The notes under the pieces were generated by a model. It made no database searches, was not told the origin of the DNA, and saw only the letters and a list, made by a program, of their open reading frames with translations. A stretch of DNA of 64,000 nucleotides, taken from contig NZ_JAMGBF010000025.1 in assembly GCF_023516615.1 (NCBI RefSeq), forward strand, positions 1 to 64,000, written 5' to 3'. The translations under genes and the position numbers were made by a program. Position 1 is the stretch's first letter. Every line of letters starts with the position of its first letter. Below, one piece after another: positions 50,027 through 58,038 of the stretch. The stretch comes from Streptomyces panaciradicis (GTDB lineage: Bacteria; Actinomycetota; Actinomycetes; Streptomycetales; Streptomycetaceae).

Positions 50027-50373
50027 CCATGGCCAGCCGGATGCCCGAACCCTACGGTCAGGGTTCGGGCGCCAACCTTGCCGACATCCTGGAGCGCGTC
50101 CTCGACAAGGGCGTGGTCATCGCCGGCGACATCCGGATCAACCTCCTCGACATCGAGCTCCTCACCATCAAGCTCCGGCTGATCGTCGCCTCGGTCGACA
50201 AGGCCAAGGAGATGGGCATCGACTGGTGGGAGGACGACCCCGCGCTGTCCTCCCGTGCCCGCCGCAACGAACTGGCCCGCGAGAACGCCGAGCTGCGCGA
50301 GCGGCTGGAGCGGCTGCAGCCCCTGGAGGAGGCCCTCGCGGAACGGGAGCGTGAGGAGGAGGACAGGTCATGA
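50023..50373 (+). CDS. gvpJ: gas vesicle protein GvpJ (GvpA-like)
   Basis: This 116-residue GvpA/GvpJ family member has the rib-protein-like core at residues 18-65 (NLADILERVLDKGVVIAGDIRINLLDIELLTIKLRLIVASVDKAKEMGIDWW). This is followed by a charged coiled-coil tail (ARENAELRERLERLQPLEEALAERE). GvpJ is a minor component needed for vesicle nucleation in model systems. ATG 50023 overlaps the gvpZ stop. Confidence 0.93.
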   Translation: MTMASRMPEPYGQGSGANLADILERVLDKGVVIAGDIRINLLDIELLTIKLRLIVASVDKAKEMGIDWWEDDPALSSRARRNELARENAELRERLERLQPLEEALAEREREEEDRS

Positions 50374-51140
50374 GCGGACTGCGCTACGTCTACGCCGTCT
50401 GCCGTCCCTTCGGCGCGCCCTTGCAGGCCCAGCTGAAGGGCGTGGCCGGCGATCCGCCCAGAATGCTGTCCCACCACGGCCTGATCGCGGTGGTGAGCCA
50501 CGTGCCGGAGCGGGACTTCGCCGAGGAGCCGCTCCGCCGCCGTCTGGAGGACCTGGACTGGCTGACCGAGACGGCGCGGGCCCACCAGAGCGTGATCGAC
50601 GCGCTCACCGTCGTCACCACCCCGCTGCCCCTGCGGATGGCCACCGTCTTCCGCGACGACAGCGGCGTCCGCGTGATGCTGGAGGACCGCGAGGAGGAGT
50701 TCCGGCGCATCCTCGACCGGCTGCAGGGCCGGGTGGAGTGGGGCGTGAAGGTGTACGCCGAGACCGAGCCGCAGCAGAGCGAGGCCGCCCCCGCGGCGAA
50801 GCCGGTGTCCGGCCGGGACTACCTGCGCCGGCGCCGGATGCGGCTGCACGCGAACGAGGACATGTGGCAGCGCACGGAGGCGTTCGCCAACCGGCTGCAC
50901 TCCACGCTCTCCGCGTATGCCGAGGACTCCCGGATGCACGCCCCGCAGAATCCCGCACTGTCCGGGGTCGCCGGCCGCAACGTACTCAACGCCGCCTATC
51001 TCGTGCCCCGCCAGGATTCCGAGGAATTCGTGGAACTGGTGGACCGGACGAAGGACGAGACCGAGGCGGACAGTCTCGGAATTCGGGTGGAACTCACCGG
51101 GCCGTGGGCCGCCTATTCCTTTGCGGGGGAAGAAGCATGA
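50370..51140 (+). CDS. gvpL: gas vesicle protein GvpL (GvpF/L family)
   Basis: This 256-residue second GvpF/L protein has RYVYAVCRPFG, LIAVVSHVPERDF, LTETARAHQSVIDALTVVTTPLPLRMATVFRDD and the C-terminal VELTGPWAAYSF. In haloarchaea GvpL contacts several other Gvp proteins. It contains an insertion rich in Arg (SGRDYLRRRRMRLH). It overlaps its neighbours on both sides by four bases (ATGA). Confidence 0.93.
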   Translation: MSGLRYVYAVCRPFGAPLQAQLKGVAGDPPRMLSHHGLIAVVSHVPERDFAEEPLRRRLEDLDWLTETARAHQSVIDALTVVTTPLPLRMATVFRDDSGVRVMLEDREEEFRRILDRLQGRVEWGVKVYAETEPQQSEAAPAAKPVSGRDYLRRRRMRLHANEDMWQRTEAFANRLHSTLSAYAEDSRMHAPQNPALSGVAGRNVLNAAYLVPRQDSEEFVELVDRTKDETEADSLGIRVELTGPWAAYSFAGEEA

Positions 51141-51325
51141 CCGTAGTGGAACGCCGGGAGATCGCCTTGGTGGACCTGCTCGACCGGCTGCTGGCCGGCG
51201 GCGTCGTCATCAAGGGGGACATCACCCTGCGCATCGCCGACGTCGACCTGGTCCGTATCGACCTCAACGCCCTGATCAGCTCGGTGAACGAGCAAGTGCC
51301 CTCGCCTTGGGGAGAGTTGCTATGA
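51137..51325 (+). CDS. gvpS: gas vesicle protein GvpS (short GvpA-like)
   Basis: This 62-residue protein consists of only the GvpA-like core (ALVDLLDRLLAGGVVIKGDITLRIADVDLVRIDLNALISSV), without tails. It is named GvpS by position and length. It may be a minor wall component or nucleator. It is translationally coupled to gvpL and gvpK. Confidence 0.9.
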   Translation: MTVVERREIALVDLLDRLLAGGVVIKGDITLRIADVDLVRIDLNALISSVNEQVPSPWGELL

Positions 51326-51606
51326 CGGCCCCGCGCAACCGGCTGGACCTGGAACCCGACACGGTCGAACGCGATCTCATCAAACTAGTGCTGACCGTCG
51401 TGGAGTTGCTGCGGCAGCTCATGGAGCGCCAGGCCCTGCGCCGCTTCGACACGGGCGACCTGAACGAGGAGCAGGAGGAGCGGATCGGGCTCACGCTGAT
51501 GCTCCTCGACGACCGCATGACCGAGCTGCGCGAACGCTACGGACTGCGGCCCGAGGACCTGAACCTGGACCTCGGGCCGCTGGGACCGCTGCTGCCGCGC
51601 GACTGA
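51322..51606 (+). CDS. gvpK: gas vesicle protein GvpK
   Basis: This 94-residue protein has the GvpK pattern of a helical protein with DLIKLVLTVVELLRQLMERQALRRFDTGDLNEEQEERIGLTLMLLDDRMTELRERYGL. GvpK is required for vesicle formation in several organisms. It is the last gene of the operon. No clear terminator follows in the 129 bases before the convergent methyltransferase gene. Confidence 0.93.
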   Translation: MTAPRNRLDLEPDTVERDLIKLVLTVVELLRQLMERQALRRFDTGDLNEEQEERIGLTLMLLDDRMTELRERYGLRPEDLNLDLGPLGPLLPRD

Positions 51607-51735
51607 TGTCTGCTGTCTGCCGAGTGACTCAGTTCTCTCGGTCTACCACCTGCACCAGCGGCCCCTGCCTCCGGCCGCTGTGGTGCCGCGTACCAGGAAG
51701 CACAGCAGCCACACCACCAGAACCGCCGGCGCGGT

Positions 51736-52557
51736 TCAGGCGTCTTTCCGGCACAGAATCTCTCCGTGCAGCACGGCGAACCAGCCGTCCTCCTGCGCCC
51801 CCCACTCCCGCCAGGCGTCGGACACCGCCCTCAGCCGCTCCCAGGTCGCATGTCCGCCCTCGGTGGCGCGCTCGGCGTACGCGGACGCCAGCGTCCGGTC
51901 CGCCCACAGCCCGCTCCACCAGGCCCGCTCCGCCTGCGTGGAGAAGGTCCAGGTGCCGGAGGTGGCGGTGACGTCGGTGAGCCCCGCCCGCAGCGCCCAG
52001 GACTTCAGCCGGCGCCCGGCGTCCGGCTCGCCCCCGTTGGCGCGGGCCACCCGCCGGTACAGCTCCAGCCAGTCGTCCATCCCCGCGGAGGCCGGATACC
52101 AGGTCATGGCCGCGTAGTCCGAGTCGCGGACGGCGATGAACCCGCCCGGTTTCGCGACCCGCCGCATCTCGCGCAGCGCCTGCACGGGGTCGCCGACGTG
52201 CTGGAGCACCTGATGGGCGTGGACCACGCAGAACGTGTCGTCCGGGTAGTCCAGGGCGTGGACGTCCGCGACCGCGAAGTCGACGTTCGTCAGGCCGCGC
52301 TCGGCCGCCGTCGCCCTGGCCTGCTCCAGGACCCCGGGCGCGTGGTCGACGCCCGTGACATGGCCGTCCGGGACCAGGGCCGCCAGGTCGGCGGTGATGG
52401 TGCCCGGGCCGCAGCCGATGTCCAGGACCCGCATGTGGGGCTTCAGCGAGCCGAGGAGATAGGCCGCGGAGTTGGCGGCGGTCCGCCAGGCGTGCGAACG
52501 CAGTACCGACTCGTGGTGCCCGTGCGTGTAGACGGCGGTCTCCTGCGGCTTCGACAT
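51736..52557 (-). CDS. class I SAM-dependent methyltransferase, UbiE-like
   Basis: This 273-residue methyltransferase has motif I VLDIGCGPGTITADLA, ribose-binding VTGVDHA, DVHALDYPDDTFCVVHAHQVLQHV and KPGGFIAV. The N-terminus YTHGHHESVLRSHAWRTAANSAAYLL is typical of a common actinobacterial group. The long C-terminal part (GLWADRTLASAYAERATEGG) is also kept in that group. The substrate is unknown. It faces gvpK. Confidence 0.9.
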   Translation of the reverse strand: MSKPQETAVYTHGHHESVLRSHAWRTAANSAAYLLGSLKPHMRVLDIGCGPGTITADLAALVPDGHVTGVDHAPGVLEQARATAAERGLTNVDFAVADVHALDYPDDTFCVVHAHQVLQHVGDPVQALREMRRVAKPGGFIAVRDSDYAAMTWYPASAGMDDWLELYRRVARANGGEPDAGRRLKSWALRAGLTDVTATSGTWTFSTQAERAWWSGLWADRTLASAYAERATEGGHATWERLRAVSDAWREWGAQEDGWFAVLHGEILCRKDA

Positions 52558-52789
52558 GGCTGAACTCCCCTGTTCGACGCTTCGTCGGTGCGTCTCACGG
52601 TACGCCCGCATGTCGAATGATGAGACCAGCGTTTTGCGATGTGGACTGACGGAGTGTCAGCCGGAGGTCTGGCGGGGCCCCGGACCGCGGGCCGGGGCGG
52701 CCGAGCTGGGTTCAGGCGCCGACGGGTACCCTGCTGAAGTGCCCGTTTCCCGCCCGGCGGGCAGCGACCGAGACACGAAGGCTCCTTGT

Positions 52790-53443
52790 ATGCGTCTGCT
52801 CCTCGTACGCCACGGCCAGACTCCGTCCAACGTCGGGGCGCTGCTGGACACCGCCGTACCCGGAGCGCCCCTGACCGCGCTCGGCGAACGGCAGGCGGCG
52901 GCCCTGCCCGAGGCCCTGGCCGATGAGGACATCGAGGCCCTCTACGTCTCCACCCTGGTACGCACGCAGCTCACCGCCGCCCCGCTGGCCGCCGCCCGGG
53001 GCCTGGAGCCGCTGGTGCGCGACGGCATCCGCGAGGTGTCGGCCGGCGACCTGGAGATGCTGCCCGGCGACTCCGAGCACGGACTGCTGTACATGAAGAC
53101 GGTCTTCGCCTGGGCGGCGGGGGAGACGGAGCTGAGGATGCCGGGCGGCGAGAGCGGCACGGAGGCGCTCGCCCGCTACGACGCCGTGGTCGCGGAGGCC
53201 GCCGCGAGCGGCGCAGGCACCGTCGCCATGGTCAGCCACGGCGCCGCCATCCGCATGTGGACCGCGGCCCGCGCGGACAACGTGGACGTGCCCTTCGCCG
53301 CCGCCCATCCACTGCAGAACACCGGCGTGGTGATCCTGGAGGGAACGCCCCGGGACGGGTGGAAGGCGCTGTCGTGGGCCGGGGCGCTGGTGGCACCCGC
53401 CGGAGAGGGCGGACCCGCCGGCCGCCCCGTCGACACCGAGTGA
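52790..53443 (+). CDS. histidine phosphatase family protein
   Basis: This 217-residue phosphoglycerate-mutase-like phosphatase has the catalytic RHG in LLLVRHGQTPSNV at residue 7 and the second catalytic His in VSHGAAIRMW near residue 150. The Glu/Arg context is in LYVSTLVRTQLTA. It probably dephosphorylates a small molecule; mutase activity is unlikely in this subgroup. A GGGTACCC palindrome lies 60 bases upstream but without a good -35. Confidence 0.9.
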   Translation: MRLLLVRHGQTPSNVGALLDTAVPGAPLTALGERQAAALPEALADEDIEALYVSTLVRTQLTAAPLAAARGLEPLVRDGIREVSAGDLEMLPGDSEHGLLYMKTVFAWAAGETELRMPGGESGTEALARYDAVVAEAAASGAGTVAMVSHGAAIRMWTAARADNVDVPFAAAHPLQNTGVVILEGTPRDGWKALSWAGALVAPAGEGGPAGRPVDTE

Positions 53444-53507
53444 CAGCGCCGGCACCGAGCGATAAGAGTTTGCCGAGTCCGCGCCGTGGCCCGGAGAATG
53501 CCGCCTC

Positions 53508-55127
53508 ATGGGACATCTGGAAGCCGCGCACCTCGAGTACTACCTCCCCGACGGGAGGGCGCTGCTCGGCGATGTGTCCTTCCGGGTCGGCGAAGGGGCC
53601 GTCGTGGCCCTCGTCGGACCCAACGGAGCCGGGAAGACGACCCTGCTGCGGCTGATCTCCGGCGAGCTGAAACCGCACGGCGGGACCGTCACCGTGAGCG
53701 GCGGCCTCGGCGTGATGCGGCAGTTCGTGGGGTCCGTACGCGACGAGACGACCGTGCGCGACCTGCTCGTGTCGGTGGCCCCGCCCCGGATCCGCGAGGC
53801 CGCCCAGGCCGTCGACCGGGCCGAGCACGCCATCATGACCGTCGACGACGAGGCCGCGCAGCTGACGTACGCGCAGGCCCTCGCCGACTGGGCCGAGGCC
53901 CGCGGCTACGAGGCGGAGACCCTGTGGGACATGTGCACCACGGCCGCGCTCGGCGTGCCGTACGACAAGGCGCAGTTCCGGGAGGTCCGCACCCTCTCCG
54001 GCGGCGAGCAGAAGCGGCTCGTGCTGGAGGCGCTGCTGCGCGGCACCGACGAGGTGCTGCTGCTCGACGAGCCCGACAACTACCTCGACGTGCCCGGCAA
54101 GCGCTGGCTGGAGGAGCGGCTGAAGGAGACCCGCAAGACCGTGCTCTTCGTCTCCCACGACCGTGAGCTCCTCGCGCGGGCGGCGGAGAAGATCGTGTCC
54201 GTGGAGCCGGGCCCGGCCGGCGCCGACGCCTGGGTGCACGGCGGCGGCTTCGACACCTACCACGACGCCCGGCGTGAACGCTTCGCGCGTTTCGAGGAGT
54301 TGCGCCGCCGCTGGGACGAGAAGCACGCCCAGCTGAAGAAGCTGGTGCTGAGCCTCCGCCAGGCCGCCAGCATCAGCCATGAACTGGCCTCGCGCTACCA
54401 GGCCGCGCAGACCCGGCTGCGCAAGTTCGAGGAGGCCGGCCCGCCGCCCGAGCCGCCGCGCGAGCAGGACATCACCATGCGGCTCAAGGGCGGCCGTACC
54501 GGCGTACGGGCCGTCACCTGCGAGTCACTCGAGCTCACCGGCCTGATGAAGCCCTTCGACCTGGAGGTCTTCTACGGCGAACGCGTCGCCGTCCTCGGCT
54601 CCAACGGCTCCGGCAAGTCCCACTTCCTGCGGCTGCTGGCCGGCGAGGACGTGGCCCACACCGGAGCGTGGAAGCTCGGGGCGAGAGTGGTGCCCGGGCA
54701 CTTCGCCCAGACCCACGCCCACCCCGAGCTCATGGGCCGCACCCTGCTCGACATCCTGTGGCAGGAACACGCGCAGGACCGGGGCGCGGCCATGTCCCGG
54801 CTGCGCCGCTACGAACTCACCCAGCAGGCCGAGCAGAGCTTCGACCGCCTCTCCGGCGGCCAGCAGGCCCGCTTCCAGATCCTGCTGCTGGAACTGCGGG
54901 GTGTCACCGCGCTGCTGCTCGACGAGCCGACCGACAACCTCGACCTGGAGTCCGCCGAGGCACTCCAGGAAGGTCTGGAGGCGTTCGACGGCACGGTGCT
55001 CGCCGTCACGCACGACCGCTGGTTCGCCCGTTCGTTCGACCGGTATCTGGTCTTCGGCAGCGACGGGCGCGTACGGGAGACCGCGGAGCCGGTGTGGGAC
55101 GAGCGGCGCGTGGAGCGGGCGCGCTAG
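53508..55127 (+). CDS. ABC-F family ATPase
   Basis: This 539-residue soluble protein has two ABC ATPase domains and no membrane segments. Walker A motifs are GPNGAGKTT (residue 38) and GSNGSGKSH (near 364). Signatures are LSGGEQKR and LSGGQQAR, each followed by a Walker B DEPxxxLD. The linker between is helical and charged, about residues 245-320. ABC-F proteins act on the ribosome, either as translation factors or as antibiotic resistance proteins. The linker decides between these roles and I cannot tell which applies here. Confidence 0.92.
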   Translation: MGHLEAAHLEYYLPDGRALLGDVSFRVGEGAVVALVGPNGAGKTTLLRLISGELKPHGGTVTVSGGLGVMRQFVGSVRDETTVRDLLVSVAPPRIREAAQAVDRAEHAIMTVDDEAAQLTYAQALADWAEARGYEAETLWDMCTTAALGVPYDKAQFREVRTLSGGEQKRLVLEALLRGTDEVLLLDEPDNYLDVPGKRWLEERLKETRKTVLFVSHDRELLARAAEKIVSVEPGPAGADAWVHGGGFDTYHDARRERFARFEELRRRWDEKHAQLKKLVLSLRQAASISHELASRYQAAQTRLRKFEEAGPPPEPPREQDITMRLKGGRTGVRAVTCESLELTGLMKPFDLEVFYGERVAVLGSNGSGKSHFLRLLAGEDVAHTGAWKLGARVVPGHFAQTHAHPELMGRTLLDILWQEHAQDRGAAMSRLRRYELTQQAEQSFDRLSGGQQARFQILLLELRGVTALLLDEPTDNLDLESAEALQEGLEAFDGTVLAVTHDRWFARSFDRYLVFGSDGRVRETAEPVWDERRVERAR

Positions 55128-55131
55128 CCGT

Positions 55132-55296
55132 TCACGTCCACCGCAGCAGGGCTCCCAGGCCGCGGAGGATCTTCAGGTCCGTGCGGCGCACCGCCAGATG
55201 GTCCGCGTCCTCGCCGATCCACACTTGGCGGTGGGCGTCGGGCCGGAGGCCCAGGGCCCCGGATGTTCGTAGAGTGGGTGGGAAGGCGAGATCCAT
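55132..55296 (-). CDS. small hypothetical protein, 54 aa
   Basis: This short gene between the ABC-F gene and the DUF6158-like gene runs from ATG 55296 to TGA 55134-55132. The product begins MDLAFPPTLRTSG and contains a coherent core, QVWIGEDADHLAVRRTDLKILRGLG. GGGAGGGAG stands at the right distance before the ATG, and a GTGT-N15-GGGTAC promoter-like element lies 44-68 bases upstream. No family is recognised. Confidence 0.6.
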   Translation of the reverse strand: MDLAFPPTLRTSGALGLRPDAHRQVWIGEDADHLAVRRTDLKILRGLGALLRWT

Positions 55297-55339
55297 GGCT
55301 CCCTCCCAGATGCCACTTGGGGTTGTTGCCGTCGGGCGG

Positions 55340-55364
55340 GTACCCGGACCGCATGGACGAACAC
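55340..55364 (-). promoter_or_regulatory. sigma-B-type divergent promoter with palindromic -10
   Basis: On the minus strand GTGT (55361-55364), 15 bases, then GGGTAC (55340-55345). The GGGTACCC palindrome (55338-55345) also offers GGGT-N14-GGGTAC on the plus strand, where the transcript would start at or next to ATG 55353. Confidence 0.5.
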
Positions 55365-55631
55365 GACGAGCGGGACATGACCATGACCGGAGTCGACGTC
55401 GGCAGGCTGGACGACCAGCAGCTCATGAAGGAGCTGGAGACGATCCACCGCACACGCCACGACACACTGCTGTACGGCTCCAGCGACGCGCTGCGGGCCC
55501 ACAACGACCGCATGGCCGAGCTGGAGGGCGAGTACCTGCGCCGCAATCCGCAGCGCATGGTGGCCGCGGGCCGCACCCGGGAAGGCGCCCGGGAACGCCG
55601 AAGCGGGGAGTCGGTGACTCCCCGCTCCTGA
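55353..55631 (+). CDS. DUF6158-like small protein, 92 aa
   Basis: This 92-residue, charged, helical protein has DDQQLMKELETIHRTRHDTLLYGSSDALRAHNDRMAELEGEYLRRNP, a pattern I associate with a small family in Streptomyces (DUF6158). No catalytic motif is seen. The start may be ATG 55353 or the internal ATG 55377/55383, since the first eight residues are acidic and variable in character. The promoter element is of sigma-B type. A terminator hairpin overlaps the last codons. Confidence 0.75.
   Translation: MDEHDERDMTMTGVDVGRLDDQQLMKELETIHRTRHDTLLYGSSDALRAHNDRMAELEGEYLRRNPQRMVAAGRTREGARERRSGESVTPRS
55602..55626 (+). terminator. hairpin overlapping the end of the DUF6158-like gene
   Basis: AGCGGGGAGTC and GACTCCCCGCT form an 11-bp perfect stem with a GGT loop, just before the stop codon at 55629-55631. 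Confidence 0.75.
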
Positions 55632-55673
55632 CGGCGCTACTCGCCGGGTACCGGCAACCGGCCCCGCGGGCCG

Positions 55674-56216
55674 TCAGTCGGCGCCCTCGGAGAACACGTG
55701 CAGGAAGGCGTCGCAGAACGCCTTCAGGTCGTCCGGCTTGCGGCTGGTGACCAGCTTGTTGGTGCCGTGGTCGCAGATCTTCACCTGCTCGTCGACCCAG
55801 GTGCCGCCCGCGTTGCGGATGTCCGTCCGCAGGCTCGGCCAGGAGGTCAGCACCCGCCCCCGTACGACGTCCGCCTCGATCAGGGTCCAGGGCGCGTGGC
55901 AGATCGCGGCGACCGGGCGGCCCTGCTCGAAGAAGTCCCGCACGAACGACACCGCCTTGTCGTCCATGCGCAGGAAGTCCGGGTTCGCCACCCCGCCCGG
56001 CAGCACGAGAGCCCCGAAGGAGTTCGCCGACGTCTCCCCGACGACCTCGTCCACGGGGAACGTGTCCGCCTTGTCGAGGTGGTGGAACGCCTGGATCTCA
56101 CCGGATTTCGTCGACACCAGCACGGGCTCGTGGCCGGCGTCCTTCGCGGCCTGCCACGGGTCGGTCAGCTCGATCTGCTCGACACCCTCGGGTGCGGTCA
56201 GGAATGCGATGCGCAT
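55674..56216 (-). CDS. DJ-1/PfpI-family protein
   Basis: This 180-residue protein is of the class I glutamine amidotransferase-like (PfpI/YhbO) family. The nucleophile Cys lies in AICHAPW near residue 104, the Glu partner is in TAPEGVEQIELTDPW, and the GGVANPD loop is present. Related proteins act in stress as glyoxalases or chaperones; proteolysis is doubtful. It is last of a three-gene minus-strand operon with the CBS protein and a membrane protein. Confidence 0.92.
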   Translation of the reverse strand: MRIAFLTAPEGVEQIELTDPWQAAKDAGHEPVLVSTKSGEIQAFHHLDKADTFPVDEVVGETSANSFGALVLPGGVANPDFLRMDDKAVSFVRDFFEQGRPVAAICHAPWTLIEADVVRGRVLTSWPSLRTDIRNAGGTWVDEQVKICDHGTNKLVTSRKPDDLKAFCDAFLHVFSEGAD

Positions 56217-56219
56217 GTC

Positions 56220-56876
56220 TCAACGTCCTTTCGGCGCACGCCACTCGGCTTCGTCACCGGTGGCGCGCTTCTTGTTCCGACGGCCCGCGCGCACGCAGCG
56301 CACGAGCTCCTCGCCGTACGGCAGCAGCACACATGTGCCGATCGCGGCGGCGATCCCCGCGAGATAGCCGCGGGACAGCGGTCGCCGGCGCGGCACCAGC
56401 CGCCAGGCGTCCGGATCGCCGTCGCCACCGCGCAGCAGCTTCTTGACCTGGTCGGCGTGCAGGCACGTCAACGCGGCCAGCGCGGCGAACGGCAGGGACT
56501 CCAGGAAGCTGTGGATGTGCTGCTCGACCGGCTTGACCTCGCGGTCGCTGTCCACCGCGGTGCGCACGTCCCACAGCGCGGTCGCCTCGTGCACCGCGGC
56601 GCCGCCCAACTGCACGGTCAGCAGCAGCGGGTTCACCTCGTAGCGCAGGGTCAGCGCGATGGGCAGGCCCACCTCGGCCATCATCAGCGAGTGCAGGAGC
56701 GACTCCTTGGTGCCCGCCGTCTCCTCGATCCTGGTGCGCCGGTGCATCACCCAGTCGGCGAGACCCGGCACGAACCAGCTCGGCAGCAGTCCGTACAGCA
56801 GGTAACGGGTCGTCACGTCCCCGACGTCGACCGTGACGCCGGTGGCACTGATCTCCGCGGCCTGGCCCCGGCTCAC
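56220..56876 (-). CDS. multi-spanning membrane protein with conserved-looking His/Glu motifs
   Basis: This 218-residue protein is not assigned to a family. It has about five hydrophobic segments. Between them are polar clusters that may bind metal: DWVMHRRTRIEE, LLHSLMMAE, AAVHEATALWD and VEQHIHSFLE, all near predicted membrane ends. The tail is basic (AGRRNKKRATGDE). GTG 56876 overlaps the stop of the CBS gene (GTGA) and the DJ-1 ATG lies four bases after its end, so the three genes are one unit. Confidence 0.8.
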   Translation of the reverse strand: MSRGQAAEISATGVTVDVGDVTTRYLLYGLLPSWFVPGLADWVMHRRTRIEETAGTKESLLHSLMMAEVGLPIALTLRYEVNPLLLTVQLGGAAVHEATALWDVRTAVDSDREVKPVEQHIHSFLESLPFAALAALTCLHADQVKKLLRGGDGDPDAWRLVPRRRPLSRGYLAGIAAAIGTCVLLPYGEELVRCVRAGRRNKKRATGDEAEWRAPKGR

Positions 56877-57304
56877 GCGGTGGCCCCGCCCGCCGGCTCG
56901 GCCCGTCCGATCGCGGCGAGCGCCGAGTCCGGGTCCTCGGCCACGGCGAGGTCCGCGAGGCTCACCACACCGACCGGCATCCCGTCCTCGACGACCGGCA
57001 GCCGGCGCACGGCATGCGTGCGCATCAGCGCGACGGCCGTCCCGACGGGGTCGTCCGGGCCGACCACGACCGGATCCGGCGTGCACACGGATCGCGCGCT
57101 CACGGTGAGGGGATCGATCCCCTCGGCGACCGCGCGCACCGTGATGTCGCGGTCGGTGAGCACACCGACGATCCGCTGCCCGTCGGCCACCAGCACATCG
57201 CCGATGTCCTGCGTACGCATCAGCTGCGCCGCCTCGACCAGCGACGCGTCGGGGCGGACGGCGACCACGCCCGGCGTCATGACCTCCCTCACGAAATCAG
57301 CCAT
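56873..57304 (-). CDS. tandem CBS-domain protein
   Basis: This 143-residue protein consists of two CBS domains only: VREVMTPGVVAVRPDASLVEAAQLM..IGDVLVADGQRIVGVLTDRDI and CTPDPVVVGPDDPVGTAVALM..VRRLPVVEDGMPVGVVSLADL. Such pairs bind adenine nucleotides and sense energy state; mycobacterial relatives respond to hypoxia. GGAGGAAGG precedes ATG 57304, and a GCAT-N15-GGGTAC sigma-B-type element lies 73-97 bases upstream. Confidence 0.92.
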   Translation of the reverse strand: MADFVREVMTPGVVAVRPDASLVEAAQLMRTQDIGDVLVADGQRIVGVLTDRDITVRAVAEGIDPLTVSARSVCTPDPVVVGPDDPVGTAVALMRTHAVRRLPVVEDGMPVGVVSLADLAVAEDPDSALAAIGRAEPAGGATA

Positions 57305-57376
57305 CACAGTGGGCCCTTCCTCCGTTCCCCGGCCGGTGGGTGCACCGCGGCCGTCGTCGGCATGACGCCGCCCGCA

Positions 57377-57401
57377 GTACCCCTGGCGCCGGGGGCCATG
57401 C
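57377..57401 (-). promoter_or_regulatory. sigma-B-type promoter of the CBS operon
   Basis: Minus-strand GCAT (57398-57401), 15 bases, GGGTAC (57377-57382). It would give a leader of about 65 bases with a good ribosome site. The rest of 57305-57519 shows no gene. Confidence 0.45.
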
Positions 57402-57519
57402 GTGCCGGGGGGCGAGGTCTCGGCCGGCCCACCAGGCGGACACGGCCCCATGGCCTCCCTGTGCCGGCGTCACGGGTGGCACCTCCGCCAAAACCCCATG
57501 GCCGGCCGCACCGCGCGGA

Positions 57520-57909
57520 TCACTCACGCCGCTCCCGGCCCGACTCCACCAGAGCCTCCGCCAGATGCTGGATCGTGGTGTAGTGCGCCGTGCGGGGCAG
57601 GCGCTCCACCGGTTCCACCAGGGCGTCCGGGGCGTGCGCGCGACGCATGGCGCGTGCCAGGTCGCGGGGCCCCGCGGGGAAGGTGTGGCGGTTGAGGTGC
57701 CGGGCCAGTTCCGTACGGATCGCGGTGAGCGACGCGGAACCTCCCGGGGCGACCGGGCCGCCGGCGACCTCGGGGTCGTCGTCGGCCGTGGGCTCCGGGT
57801 CGTGCCACTCCTCGGTCCGGGTGGGGTGCCCGGAGCGGAGCAGACCCTGGAGTTCGTGCTTCATCTCCTCGTCGCGATGGACGCTGAGCCGGTTGCTGCC
57901 TCGCTGCAT
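57520..57909 (-). CDS. DUF2795-like small protein, 129 aa
   Basis: This 129-residue soluble protein has a C-terminal half that resembles DUF2795 (RTELARHLNRHTFPAGPRDLARAMRRAHAPDALVEPVERLPRTAHYTTIQHLAEAL), a small helical domain often found in stress-related genes of actinobacteria. The N-terminal half is acidic and disordered. GGAGGGAG precedes ATG 57909. The GTGT-N15-GGGTAC element upstream suggests sigma-B-family control. Confidence 0.8.
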   Translation of the reverse strand: MQRGSNRLSVHRDEEMKHELQGLLRSGHPTRTEEWHDPEPTADDDPEVAGGPVAPGGSASLTAIRTELARHLNRHTFPAGPRDLARAMRRAHAPDALVEPVERLPRTAHYTTIQHLAEALVESGRERRE

Positions 57910-57942
57910 GAGACTCCCTCCAGATCTTCGGGTGGCGACCGC

Positions 57943-57967
57943 GTACCCGATGAGCGGAGGCCGACAC
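57943..57967 (-). promoter_or_regulatory. sigma-B-type promoter of the DUF2795-like gene
   Basis: Minus-strand GTGT (57964-57967), 15 bases, GGGTAC (57943-57948), about 34 bases before the ATG. It uses the same -35 and spacing as the element at 55340. Confidence 0.5.
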
Positions 57968-58038
57968 GAGGGTTTGCGCAACGAAGGCGGGGAGACCCGG
58001 CAGACGCCCCCCACTCCCCTCTCCGGGAGAGAACGGCC

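Noticed and set aside
46269..51606. Gas-vesicle operon as a recent horizontal acquisition
   Set aside because: Except for the tail of gvpO, GC content and codon use match the neighbours, and no mobile-element remnants or flanking repeats are visible.
51607..51735. Hydrophobic stretch in frame after the methyltransferase stop (VLVVWLLCFLV on the minus strand)
   Set aside because: It follows a TGA and has no start codon or ribosome site. It is about 26 codons and most likely chance.
52648..52662. CTGAC-N5-GTCAG inverted repeat between the methyltransferase and phosphatase genes
   Set aside because: The arms are short and GC-typical and lie at no clear promoter. They are too weak to call an operator.
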